From Paulinella micropora (Eukaryota > Cercozoa > Imbricatea > Euglyphida > Paulinellidae), in the NCBI GenBank assembly GCA_019918135.1, contig WBZZ01000454.1, forward strand, positions 30,442 through 94,441: a stretch of DNA of 64,000 bases. The letters run 5' to 3'. Each line of letters starts with the position of its first letter. Position 1 is the first letter of the stretch. Of this stretch, positions 49,937 through 59,862 are shown piece after piece. Both the position numbers and the translations under genes were made by a program. A model generated the notes under the pieces. The model was given only the letters and a program-made list of their open reading frames with translations. It was not told the DNA's origin and made no database searches.

Positions 49937-50909
49937 GGGAATAGATTCAAGAGCAAGCAAGACGCTGAGCATTGGAGGACACGCAATCGTGTCCACAACA
50001 AAATTCACCGCGCCTGCAGGCGAGGAAGCATGAGGCGGGCGGTGGAGGGGTAATCATTCTACCGTGCTGCAGTCTGACTTGGTTTTTTTTTCCCCTGTTG
50101 ATGAATTAGGAGCAAGGACATACAGCGTGTCACGTCCATGACGATTGACATGACAAAACCATTCCATCTTCCCTGGTGCTCACGGGGGGCTTCCGATTTT
50201 AGAGGCAAGTATGTAGTGAGGGTGCATGCCGGTGGGGCAACCATGTATGCGCATGATCTCAATTTCATTCTCTGTCATCTGCCAAATATCACTCATAGTG
50301 CTAACACTAACATAAGCTTTCTCTATTTTCTCTTGCGCTGGGAACTGTTTCACAGCCGTACAAAGGCAGCGTCCCAGCTGTTTGTTGATTGGGACGGTGG
50401 CGGGGAAAATACAGGGGTAGCCACACAGTTGTTATGGTGCCACATGGTGTATAAGTCATGGCGAAAGATGATAGAAACATACAGGATGGTAACTAAACAT
50501 TCACACGGCCCGCAAGATCAGAAGTTTTATGTTATGCGGTACCTTGGTTATAACACCACACTCATGACCACTAATTTTGCACAAGCCCTTTTCAAACTCA
50601 TGCTAGGATTCAAGAAGAATAAAGACTCTTACTGTCTTTTGCTTCTTCGATCCGAGTGGGATTGGGAAGGCTATTTCAAGCCCTGCGTCAATCCCAGCTT
50701 TGTACATTATAAGCGCCCGTTGGCATGGCAGTACCTGGTAGGGAATGAGCAGTCAGGCGGGTTGCCCCGAGTCAGAGTGAAAACCTGGGGTAATGCACAA
50801 AAGCATTGGCACGGGGTGAATGATGATCCCGATGGACCAGATATTATACCTTACATCAAGCCGCCAGGTTGCCGCTTAATTTTCTGTCTTTTTCAAATTG
50901 TTTTTATTC

Positions 50910-50944
<35 letters not shown>

Positions 50945-51943
50945 TTGTTGTTGCAGTCTTGGCGCGGCCGAGGAAGCTGCCGCATGTGGACTGGGTCACA
51001 GATAAAATCAAAGGCGATGTTCGTTCTCTCGCGCGCAAGTACTGCAGCGAAGAGGAAAAGCAGTGGTTTGAAGAAGTGATCAAGTATTCCGAGCTAACTC
51101 GTATTATTTGGGATGGTCCAGAGGGTGCAGGTGGTTTGCCCGGTCGGCCGGGACATTTGAGCTGTTCGGACAAGGCTGGGACGGATTGGAAAGCGCACAT
51201 CCGCGTTCTTGCCGAGCTTCCTGATGATTTATGGTGTGCCCCCTGATCGGCAGGCTGCAGAGGACGCTGCCAACATGTTGACTGAGGCCGAACGCTTGTA
51301 TGCTCCCCGTACTGCTTTTGTCAATGAGGGTCAGGGTGTGTCACACCCCCCGTGGATGGGGGCTCGAGTTCTCAACGAAGAGGAAAAGCGAGTGCATGAT
51401 TTTGGCGATCCAAGTAGATTCCCCGCAGGTCATTTGAAAGTTTCCTCCTTATTGGAGGCTGGCAAAACAGTAGAAAATCTCAAACAGGCTACAGTGCAGG
51501 AGCTTAAGTCATGGTTAGAGGAGAAGGGGCAAAGGCGTACTGGAAACAAAGACATTCTTATTCAGCGAGTGCTTTCTTATGTAGATGATAGTGAGGAAAG
51601 GAATTTGCCTGAAGAACGCAAGCGGCCGGCACCACAGAGGCGACGCCGCAAGCGGCGTAGAGTTGAGCCAGCCGAGGAGGTTGCTGAAGAGAGTAAGTCA
51701 GAGACGGAATCATCTGACGAAGACGCGCCCTTGATTCCGCCTTCTTTGGTAAGAGGTCAAAATCGTAATCGTACGCATTCTGCTGCTCGTGTGCGCGTTC
51801 GTCGTGTTTTTGGTAGGGTCTATGGTCTCAGCGATGAAGAAAGAGACGCGGCTGGTGTAAGGGCGGATGGTTGTATATCTGATTTATCAGACTCATCGTC
51901 TGAAGGTTGGTTGCCTGCAGCAATTGCAGATGATAATGACTAG
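48835..51943 (+). CDS. Spliced DDE-like transposase with C-terminal SAP domain
   Basis: Four exon blocks: about 48835-49816, 49945-50049, 50110-50867, 50957-51943. Three GT-AG introns (128, 60 and 89 nt) all restore the frame. The first exon, open from about 48835, has a Pro/Thr-rich lead, a basic patch, then CCRQLQCNQW and VCRTMWMRIHGIG. A KCQICTEL cysteine pair ends it. Candidate catalytic acids: MTIDMTKPF, then LFVDWDGGGENTG, then HSHGPQDQKF, an RNase H-like order resembling proteins annotated DUF7869. The last exon has a SAP-like segment (TVQELKSWLEEKGQRRTGNK) and basic and Ser/Asp-rich tails. A C-run near 51237 appears one base short, so the C-terminus is out of frame. The true start upstream is unknown. 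Confidence 0.7.
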
Positions 51944-52041
51944 TAATTTGGTGAAATCTCTTTGTTCCACTTTATTTAAACTGACCTTAACTAGTAATAT
52001 TATTAAAATTATAACTTGAATTTTACACACTGTTTTAATAG

Positions 52042-52607
52042 TATCCGTAAGTAACACCGGTAAAGTTAAGTGACTATGATAAATCAAGGATTAATATTTA
52101 AAATTAATTAAAATTTATCTTTTCCGTGATTATTTAAATGAATTAGGAAGCAAACGCTGCAGGATTTATTTTGTTTCGGCCACTTATGTATTATTGACTT
52201 AGTGAAATTATGAGTGGCAAATATCACTAATTTTCAAGTCACTGGTGCCACCCGCACAATTGTGCTGTATGATGTAATTCAATTTAAATTTGATTTTTTA
52301 TTAATTTATCATGTAATTCAACTTGAGGAGTGGAAATCACAGTAAAAATCCAGCAAGAAAGTGGCAAATAAGTGGCAAAATAAAGAGTAAAAATATTTGT
52401 TAGTTTTTGCCACATTTTTGCTGATCTAGTGACCCTGGCAACTTGAAAAAACATTTAAAATTGATTTTTATTACTTAGATATGCTGTTTCCACATAAATA
52501 ATCAAAATAAATATATAAAACTTACCGGAGTTTGCCACTATATTTTTAATAGTTGCCGTGGCAAAAGGTGGCAAAAGGGACAAGTCCTTTTAGCAGGTAT
52601 GAATGTT
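52042..52607 (-). repeat. Right terminal inverted repeat (566 bp)
   Basis: Inverse of 43816-44381, ending GCAGGTATGAATGTT, with the same set of GTGGCAAA/TTTGCCAC words. Confidence 0.9.
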
Positions 52608-52611
52608 TTAT
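52608..52611 (+). other. TTAT target-site duplication, right
   Basis: Second copy of the TTAT found at 43812-43815. Confidence 0.75.
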
Positions 52612-53311
52612 TGCACAACAACTTACAACAACATGCATAAGAAGAGTAATGAGAGTAAGTGAGGGTGAGCTTGTGGAAGACGAGTTTTTGTCTAATGTGG
52701 TGAGGGCAATAGAGGGGGTGTACATATCTCACGCATCCCGCACCACCATCACACCGCCAGGGGGACCACGAACATCAACCACCACATCACAATCATCCAC
52801 CCCCACCAAGCCTACCACAACTAATTACTCATTAGTATTAGCCGGAGAGGAAGGAAGAAATAGGAAGAGCACGATAGTGCAGGATAGCGGGTCCTCTAGG
52901 GACATAGCTTGCAATCCGCAAATGCTTCACGACGTTAAGTCTGTAGCCCCCATAAGCTTAATTACCGGAAACGGCGAGTGTCAGATAGACAGACAGGGCA
53001 TAGCCAGGGTCACTCGCATTGACGGACACGGTAAGCCGGTAACGGTGTCGAGACCCATGTTGCTCGACACCAGGCTACCTGTCAACATTGCGTCGACCGG
53101 TCGGATGGACCATGTCCACCACCGGGCAATCCTCCACCGGAATGGACAGCTAGTCATATTGAAAGACCCCATACACGCAGATGAGAATAGTGTGTTAGTA
53201 AGAGGGAGACTTATGTCCACTCTCTTGTACAGGTGGGATGACGTGTTTGACAGTCCTCTGGACGTCAATACACGTTATGAACCGGTGGCGAGAGAGAAAA
53301 AGAGGGGGTAG
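52612..53311 (+). pseudogene. Copia-3 protease region
   Basis: Continues the Copia-3 frame after the transposon (QQLTTTCIRRVMRVSEGE). A protease-like active site lies in TIVQDSGSSRDIACNP (DSG). The downstream residues (GKPVTVSRPMLLDTRLPVN, HRAILHRNGQLVIL) fit the Copia linker between protease and the pre-integrase motif. It ends at TAG, 53309-53311. Confidence 0.75.
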
Positions 53312-53319
53312 GAGGGCAG

Positions 53320-53550
53320 GGAAGCTCCAAAAAGGAGAGAGGAGAGATTAGGCAGAAAGAAGGCAAAACGGGGCCAGTGACGCTATATTTCTCCTATCCC
53401 CGCAAGCCTGGTAAGATTAGGAAGGTAGACATGGAGTTGTTTCACTATTGCTGTGGACATTATAATATAAAGAAGATGAAAGCTTTAGCAAATGCATTAG
53501 GAATTAAGTTAGTGGGAGATGAGAGCTTAGGTAGCTTTTTGCGTGTCTAG
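53320..53550 (+). pseudogene. Copia-3 pre-integrase fragment
   Basis: A short frame contains ELFHYCCGHYNIKKMKALA, which resembles the His-His part of the Copia pre-integrase zinc motif. A stop follows (SFLRV*), and the sequence becomes noncoding until the Copia-2 LTR. The Cys-Cys half and the integrase core are absent. Confidence 0.55.
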
Positions 53551-53616
53551 CATGATAGGCAAGGCAAAGTTGTTAGCTAGATTTAAAGTTAATAGGATAG
53601 AGACTTTATGCCAATC

Positions 53617-53895
53617 TGGACAACGGTTAGATTGTATTATTAATTCGATAGACCGTATTCGTATTGAGGTATTATTATCGATAGGAAGGGCCCACATAAG
53701 ATTTATTTATCTTTAGTACTGACAGTTGCAATTACTGTGATCAGGACATACACGCGGCTGAACGCGCGCCTAATTTACCTCAATCTGTTTTAGTCAGTAA
53801 AATTCTCAGATTTGCCTAAACAAGCAAGTCACCAAGTGCTCCGGTCTCGGTCCTGACCTCTACGTTCAAGTAAACCGGTGGATATTAATACATTG
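53617..53895 (+). repeat. Copia-2 5' LTR
   Basis: TGGACAACGGTTAGATTG to TTAATACATTG. The 15 bases before it (CTTTATGCCAATC) also resemble those before the 3' copy (CTTTATACCAATG), so the true LTR start may lie slightly further left. Confidence 0.9.
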
Positions 53896-53907
53896 GGTTA
53901 TGAGTGC
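53894..53907 (+). promoter_or_regulatory. Copia-2 primer-binding site containing the gag ATG
   Basis: TGGGTTATGAGTGC directly after the LTR, nearly the same as in Copia-1 and Copia-3. The ATG at 53900 opens the Gag frame (MSASTPKDAASEIL). The complement fits a tRNA-Met anticodon arm. Confidence 0.65.
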
Positions 53908-55111
53908 TTCTACGCCGAAAGATGCTGCGTCTGAGATTCTGCAAGGAAAGGCGCCAGCTTTCAAGGATGGAGTCCAAGGAAGGAGCTGGCATGACTGGTT
54001 TGCGCAAGTCAGAGCCGACCTCTCGTCCGTGGAATGTTGGGAGTACGTCGCGCCCCTGGAGGACGTACTGCAATAGCGACTGGAAGTTGAGGAGGAGGCG
54101 AAAGAAGCTGCCGTGGCTACGGAAGCGAAGGGATCTGGCAACCGGAGGGCGAGCAAGAAGGGGGCAAGCACAGGATTGCAGCCTGCCTCATCCTCTCAAG
54201 ATCGTGCTGCGCCGGTTGAACCGGATGAAGGGAAGAGGAACCTGACACCTGCTCAAAGACGAAAGGTGATAGCAAGGAGAGCGCAAATTTTTATGTGGCT
54301 CTACAAGGGACTAGAGTACGGGACACTGGCGGAAAGAATCGTACGGCATCTAGTCAGGGAGCCATCGTTGCGGCCGGAGGAGTTAATCAACGTGTTGAGG
54401 CTCCGATACCAAGGCAACGAGGCTCATCAGAAGCAAAAGAGGAATACGCTGATCAGCACGTGGAAGTTCAACTGCAAGGAGGATATGATGGCTCAGATGA
54501 GCGACTTCGAGACTCACTGCGACTTCCTTGAAGATCATGGGGAACCTATCAGTGTTACGTTGAGAATGCAGTTTATTAAGACTGCGTTGAGTAAATGCTC
54601 GGAAAGGGATCTATGGAGGCCGTTTCTCGACGATCAAGTGTCTTTGCCGTCGCGGACGTGGGATCAGTTTCGCTTGCTCCTCGAAAGGAGGGTGCTGGCG
54701 AATGAGTCGTTGCGTCAAACGGATAGGGCGGAGATTGCGATGGTGGCGGCGCACGGAAAGGATGGGGGCAACCTACGGAAGAAACTTGAATGTTATAAAT
54801 GTGGGCGTCCGCACAAGTACTTTACCTGCACGCAGCCTTGTAGGATCCCTGGCCACGAACATCAAGGGCGACGATGCTCTACCTTGAAGGAAAGGTACCG
54901 AAGGAGACTGCCCCCGACGGGAGCTCAGAAGAGTGACGGGGGGGGCGAGTCAAACGGCGACCAAAACCAGTGCGCCTCCAGTCAAGGATGTCAGCCGGAA
55001 GAAAGGGGGCGAAAAGGGCAAAGGCGGGGCTACGCGTCAGCCGGGTGTGTCTTGTTTGGCGTCGGTAAGACCCAGCAACGACAAGATGGTGGTGCCACGA
55101 ACGATGGATGA
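53900..55111 (+). pseudogene. Copia-2 Gag with zinc knuckle
   Basis: From the ATG in the primer site the frame reads MSASTPKDAASEIL, then WHDWFAQVRADL. It has a single TAG at 54074-54076 (after VLQ) and continues in the same frame. The Gag core follows (IFMWLYKGLEYGTLAERI, LRYQGNEAHQKQK, ISTWKFNCKEDMMAQM). A knuckle CYKCGRPHKYFTC has spacing C-X2-C-X3-H-X4-C, one residue shorter than standard, followed by CRIPGHEHQGRRC. The last 180 nt overlap the next frame. Confidence 0.8.
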
Positions 55112-56378
55112 TGCTTATCTGACGCCTGCGGCGGATGGGGGAGGTCTAAGGGAAGTTGGTGCGGAGCGGAAGGGGCGTGACGGCAGAAGGCTGTATGCGT
55201 TCATGGCGACGCCTGCACCGTTCGTGTACCTTGGACCACCGGAGACGGTCTTGCCAGGAGATACCAGAAATGGGAATGTCAATGTCGCGGACTTCCGTAC
55301 CTGTTTCAACAATGCAAGTTTGGATGAGCTATGGTACTGGCGATGGATGTACAACCTACGGATAGCGCCTGACGATTGGGAAGAATGGGTGGTTCGCATG
55401 GTGGAGAACGAGCCTGTTGACAAAGGTGTCCATATGCCGGAGGAGTGCGAAATGTGTAGCTTGCCTGGAAAGAAGAAGAGATGCGGTCGTTGCAAGATGG
55501 TGGTGTATTGCGATGAGGCCTGCCAGAAGCAAGGTTACCCAGTTCACAAAATATTTTGTTTGTGGACGCAAAAAGATGAGGTGAGACCGTCGTGGCAGGC
55601 GGTTTACGACAACAGGAGGTTGCTTCCGCCTCGAGGGTTTGGACCCCATGGATCGACGTTGGCCAAGATGAGGGGGGACTTAGCCTACAACAGGATGCTA
55701 CGATATTGTCACGTAATGCCGGAACCGGGGAAGACGGAGCTAATGCCACGCTACAATCGGGATCTGATGATGAATCCACCGTCGAACGTGATGCCGTGGA
55801 TGGAGGTGAGCTGGGAAGGCTTGATGGAAGCTTTGGAAGAGGCGGACACCGAGAACCAGAGGATGATCTTGCGCGAAACGGCGAGACAATATCCGGCTCC
55901 GTTCAGTTACCCACCAGAGAAGAAGAGGCAAAGGACGTCTCAGGACGTGGAGGAAGCCAAAGAAGTTAAGGAGGCCCAGTCGGTCTCGCCGAAAGCTCAA
56001 CTGCCAAAGCAACGTCAAGAGGAGCAATCGGGTGGGCAGGCAAGGACGGTGGGACCTTGGAATCAACTTAATACGGTGATTACGATTCATCGAGACCTCA
56101 CGGAGGTCGAACCTGTTCCGAGGACAGGGGATGAAGAGGTGCCTGAAGAGGAAAAGAAGCCACCTAATACACCTCAGGAAGACGAGTATGAAGACAACGC
56201 TGCACACATGATAAGTAGTGACCCGTCGGTGTGGTCTTTGGGGTTGCCGCTCCATGGTGTACAACAAGCTGGGGAAAGATATCTGGAGTTACTTCGACGA
56301 CGCGATGAATTGGAGGATGAGGATGAACCGAATGGGGTGGATGCTAGCTCGACTACGGATGGCGGTTCCAATGAATGA
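54933..56378 (+). CDS. Copia-2 accessory protein region with intact MYND finger
   Basis: Read in +1 relative to Gag. The YW/IAP/W motif (LWYWRWMYNLRIAPDDW, about residues 130-146) precedes a complete MYND finger at about residues 171-208: C-X2-C-X8-C-X2-C-X5-C-X3-C-X7-H-X3-C (CEMC, CGRC, YCDEAC, HKIFC). A further 270 residues are Glu/Pro/Lys-rich. Known MYND domains bind proline-rich peptides; here it may recruit a host factor or act in particle assembly (inference). Confidence 0.85.
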   Translation: MTGGASQTATKTSAPPVKDVSRKKGGEKGKGGATRQPGVSCLASVRPSNDKMVVPRTMDDAYLTPAADGGGLREVGAERKGRDGRRLYAFMATPAPFVYLGPPETVLPGDTRNGNVNVADFRTCFNNASLDELWYWRWMYNLRIAPDDWEEWVVRMVENEPVDKGVHMPEECEMCSLPGKKKRCGRCKMVVYCDEACQKQGYPVHKIFCLWTQKDEVRPSWQAVYDNRRLLPPRGFGPHGSTLAKMRGDLAYNRMLRYCHVMPEPGKTELMPRYNRDLMMNPPSNVMPWMEVSWEGLMEALEEADTENQRMILRETARQYPAPFSYPPEKKRQRTSQDVEEAKEVKEAQSVSPKAQLPKQRQEEQSGGQARTVGPWNQLNTVITIHRDLTEVEPVPRTGDEEVPEEEKKPPNTPQEDEYEDNAAHMISSDPSVWSLGLPLHGVQQAGERYLELLRRRDELEDEDEPNGVDASSTTDGGSNE

Positions 56379-56390
56379 CCTACGGGGCTT

Positions 56391-57074
56391 ATGGCGTTTG
56401 AAGGGGACGGGGGAGTAAGGCTGGAGACCGAGGTGTTCTTGGACTGCGGTACGACCCGTCACCTTGTTCCTGATGGCAGGATGTTACGAGATAAACAGGA
56501 CGAGAACCTGGAGTTGGTTGGGATCTCAGGGCCTACGAGGACCTCGGAAAAAGGGACAGCATCGTCTGTTGGAGTCGATGGCTGTGGTGAACCGCGCGAC
56601 GTGACAATGGGAGAAACGTATAGCCTGGAAACGTTGGATAGGGTGCTCTTCTCGGCGGGGCAACTGCAGAAGAAAGGCTATGCGACAATACTGCAGGGCA
56701 ACGGTTTCTTTGTGACTAAGGAAAAGATTGAGGTTGACCCAGGGAAGCAGATATTGGTAGGCGATTTCGATCAGGACACCTGCCAGTATAAATTTAAGCA
56801 GGCGGAGAAAGCAGGGGTGAAAGGACGAGATGAAGGCAAGTGCCCCTACCCTGGTGCGTCGGCTGCGTTTTGGAACACAACGATGAAGCCGTCTGCGACA
56901 ACCGACCTACAATCCTTGCATGACGTCTGGCACTTTGGCGAGACGATGGGAAGACAGTTTGTCAGGATGAACAATATCAACCTCAAAGGCAAGGGGTCGT
57001 TTGCTGACCTTTCTTGCACATCATGTCAAACAAGTAAAATGAAACAACACTCGAACTACGAGGGGCTTCCTTGA
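56391..57074 (+). CDS. Copia-2 protease and pre-integrase
   Basis: The retroviral-type protease active site reads VFLDCGTTRHLVPDG, so the Ser/Thr of D-S/T-G is Cys. Downstream are the Copia linker (RVLFSAGQLQKKGY) and the pre-integrase motif (LQSLHDVWHFGETMG to LSCTSCQTSK, His-His-Cys-Cys). It starts 12 bp after the accessory ORF stop. Confidence 0.8.
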   Translation: MAFEGDGGVRLETEVFLDCGTTRHLVPDGRMLRDKQDENLELVGISGPTRTSEKGTASSVGVDGCGEPRDVTMGETYSLETLDRVLFSAGQLQKKGYATILQGNGFFVTKEKIEVDPGKQILVGDFDQDTCQYKFKQAEKAGVKGRDEGKCPYPGASAAFWNTTMKPSATTDLQSLHDVWHFGETMGRQFVRMNNINLKGKGSFADLSCTSCQTSKMKQHSNYEGLP

Positions 57075-57853
57075 CTATCTGTGAACGAGCTGGAGAGGAT
57101 TGGAGTGGAGACGGGACGGGAAAGATTGCGTTTCCTATGTTTGGGGGGACGCCGTATTGCAATGTATTTGTTGACAACGTCTCTGGCTACATCAAAAACT
57201 ATTGGGTACGGACAAGGGAGCAGGAGGGGACGTTGAGGCAAGTGGAAGAGCTACAGGCGTGGTCACGCACGCAGACGGGCAGTGTGATGAAAAAGTTCAG
57301 AACGGATAAAGAGTGGGTGGCGACCTACATCAACGATGTTCTGCGAAAAACGGGTGTTGAGCGACATTTGCCGGTTCGTGCGGATCCGAATAAGGATGCG
57401 TACGCTGAAGCTGCGATTAAGATTGTGTTCAACCTTGCGGCTACGTTGCTGATTGCACGATCTGTGCCACTATACTTCCTACCTCTGGCGGTTAACTACT
57501 CTGTATTTCTACTTAACATGCAAGGGCGAGCGGGGGATAAGGTGTCGCGACATGAAGCTTTCTACAAGAGACCTCAGGTACATTATTGTATCCTTTACCC
57601 ATTTGGATGCCTTTGTGTGGTTTATAAAGGTGGAAGAAAGGGGGAGGAGAAAGGAGAGCCTGGGGTGTTCCTGGGAGTTATTAATGTGGAGCAGTCTGCT
57701 TATGCGGTGTGGAGCTACTACGATGGCAAGGTCAAGACGTCGGCTGACGTGGTGGTAAAGGATCCCAGGGTGCATGGGTGGCCTACTTTATACCCAAAGG
57801 GGAAGATGGCGACATCGTCCCAGCATGCATTTCACACTTCGGAAAAAGTTTGA
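57071..57853 (+). CDS. Copia-2 integrase core
   Basis: Overlaps the previous ORF by 4 bp. DDE residues are visible: Asp in NVFVDNVSGYI, Asp in KKFRTDKEWVATY and Glu in KDAYAEAAIKI. C-terminal residues (VNYSVFLLNMQGR, PFGCLCVVYKG, KVKTSADVVVKDP) match the integrase end of Copia elements. Inserts the cDNA. Confidence 0.85.
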   Translation: MTICERAGEDWSGDGTGKIAFPMFGGTPYCNVFVDNVSGYIKNYWVRTREQEGTLRQVEELQAWSRTQTGSVMKKFRTDKEWVATYINDVLRKTGVERHLPVRADPNKDAYAEAAIKIVFNLAATLLIARSVPLYFLPLAVNYSVFLLNMQGRAGDKVSRHEAFYKRPQVHYCILYPFGCLCVVYKGGRKGEEKGEPGVFLGVINVEQSAYAVWSYYDGKVKTSADVVVKDPRVHGWPTLYPKGKMATSSQHAFHTSEKV

Positions 57854-57862
57854 CAGGAGTTT

Positions 57863-58780
57863 GTGGGAAAAAGTGACGGTGCACCCGGTATATTTTTCAC
57901 CAAGGACGAGCGGCAAGTCATTAGTGGATTGCCAGAAGTGGCGCTGCGTGAGCGCTCAACTGACGAAAACAACGGTACGAGTGTTGAAAACAACGGTACG
58001 GTGGTTGGGCGAGACCAACGGTGCGACGAAGGTGTGGTGAGGCTGGTAGAGGTTGAAGAGACGCCGACCAGTGCCATATCTGTGGGAGCTGCTCTGGGGA
58101 GATCTGCTGTTGAGTCTGCAGGTGATGAGTCTAGGCCTCTGGGAAGAAGAGGAGGTCGGGGGCAACCTGCAGAGAATGATGCTTACGAGGCGATGGGGCG
58201 TAGGGATGCAAGGGGTGTGCCTGTCAGATGGACGGGCAAGACAATCGACATGTCGAACATCGTTGATCAGCCAAGGAGCAGGAAGAAGACGACGGCTGCC
58301 GGTTTTCGCTCCGGGGCGTTTTTCGTTTCGACACCGGTTCCCTATCGTTCGGCAACAGAGTCGGGGAAGTTTAATGAGGCAAGATTTGCTGACATTGATA
58401 AACATTTAAGGTTGGGGGCCATTGAAGAGAGGCATGTGAGTGAAAAGCCACCTGGTGAGCCTGTTGTTCCGATGAGGTTTGCTGACTTTGAGAAGAGGAG
58501 AGAGACAGGTGGTGAGGTAGTGGAAAGAAAATCGAGGTTGGCTGGCATAGGATGTGCTCAACCTCGATGGCAGTACGATACAGTAGACATACCGACGAGT
58601 AAGGTGGAGCTGGTGTGGTTAACATGTGCATTGGCTGTACTGCAGGGCACGCAGTTATTTGGTAGTGATGAGGAGAGTGCCTTTCCCGACGTCAAGCTTG
58701 ATCAGGGGGTGTGGATGCAGCCGCCGAAGGGCTATGCACCTCCAAATACGTTGTATTTAGGTACGGGGGGGGGGGGGTGA
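57863..58780 (+). pseudogene. Copia-2 reverse transcriptase, 5' part
   Basis: A disordered linker precedes the RT start: RLAGIGCAQPRWQYDTVD, LTCALAVLQGTQLFGSDEESAF (catalytic Asp region) and GVWMQPPKGYAPP. A run of 13 G (58765-58777) then destroys the frame; the RT continues in another frame. Confidence 0.8.
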
Positions 58781-59219
58781 ATGGTTTGAAGCAATGCGGT
58801 CATGTCTACTGGTACAAGCGTGTGGTGCCGACTCAGAAGCGGCTGGGTTTTGTGCAGAGCATTTTGGAGCCGACTTTGTTTGGCAGAGTAGATGCTGCGA
58901 CGAGTAAGACCGAGACTCTTACATACCATGTTGATGACAGTATTCATGCAGCAGCGTCATTGGAAAGCCGGAATGAGTACATGAGTGCGCTCGATGAAGC
59001 ATGGGCAATGTGAAAGATTTGGGGCCGCTGAAAGAGTTTGCATCGCTTACGTTCAAGGTTGATAAAGTTAGGGGGGTATATAGCATTACGATCCTCCAGT
59101 CTGCGTATATTGCAATGTTGATGCATCGGTTTAAGCGAAGTGATGGGAGAGAATGGATGCCTGCACGTACTCCCTGGTTGCCTGAGGGATCGAAGATGGC
59201 CAGCCATGTTGGGGTATAG
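58711..59219 (+). pseudogene. Copia-2 reverse transcriptase, 3' part
   Basis: The frame to 59013 has WYKRVVPTQKRLGFVQS and the active site TYHVDDSIH (HVDD for YVDD). The frame 59001-59219 adds GPLKEFASLTFKVDKVRG and the thumb region. Further frame changes lie between 59219 and 59527. Confidence 0.75.
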
Positions 59220-59526
59220 CCCTCAAGAGATTGTGGGAGCTTTTATATCTCAAAGCGAGTGTGCCCGAGTCGGTTCTGCCCGTGAGTATGATAGCTGAAC
59301 ATCAGGCTGACAGAGAGAAATTTGACTACTGCGCGGCAGAGCAACTTATGAGGTACTTTGTGTAGGTCAAGGATCGTGGGGTTAAATTCTCGTCGGATGG
59401 CAATCGGGTGATTGAGGCGGATGAAGACTCGTCGTTGGGGAATGGGTCGAAGATATACTCGCGCACAGGGGGTTGTGTCTTCTTGGCTAATGGGCCGATT
59501 ATGGTGCGTGCGAGTGTGCAAAGCAT

Positions 59527-59862
59527 TTGGCTACGGGTACCCAGGAGAGTGAAACTTATGGGCTATCGGATGTGATCCATGACGTGATGGCGTGCCGGAA
59601 TGTGGTGTTGTCGATTCCATGGGCGGCGATTCGGGTGGACAATCAGTCACTGTTAGTTTCAGCACCGAAGGCGGTGTTGGGAAAGAAGTTGCGCCATATT
59701 GCTCTACGATACTATCATATTACCGAAGCGATAGGTAAGGGGGAGATTGTTCTCAAGTGGGTTGCGTCGAGCGAAAACAGGGCAGACATTCTATCGAAAC
59801 GAATCCCTAGCCCGTCTGTGTTTAAGAGGGGTGCTGATCGCTTGTCGGGACATGCAAAGTAG
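59527..59862 (+). pseudogene. Copia-2 RNase H
   Basis: ESETYGLSDVIHDVMACRN, IRVDNQSLLVSA and LKWVASSENRADILSKRIP are the usual Copia RNase H motifs. The domain is complete enough to recognise but separated from RT by frame breaks. Confidence 0.8.

Larger units (their letters stand above)
43816..52607. mobile_element. 8.8-kb DNA transposon with 566-bp TIRs
   Basis: Terminal inverted repeats (43816-44381, 52042-52607) begin AACATTCATACCTGC and are about 98% identical. A 4-bp TTAT duplication flanks them. Two divergent genes fill the interior: a spliced DDE-like transposase with a SAP domain (plus) and a charged coiled-coil-like gene (minus). A SINE and simple repeats occupy the intergenic region. 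It inserted in Copia-3. I cannot match the combination of TIR, duplication and transposase with a superfamily that I know well. Confidence 0.85.
41478..53616 (+). mobile_element. Copia-3 remnant, split by an 8.8-kb DNA transposon
   Basis: Gag (41532-43470), then protease and pre-integrase motif (52612-53550), with the DNA transposon at 43816-52607 between them. The RT part is missing: the sequence runs into the Copia-2 LTR at 53617, and nothing like a Copia integrase core or RT resumes after 60246. The primer-site-like AGGTTATGAGCC (41477-41488) again contains an ATG followed by AGC. Confidence 0.7.
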
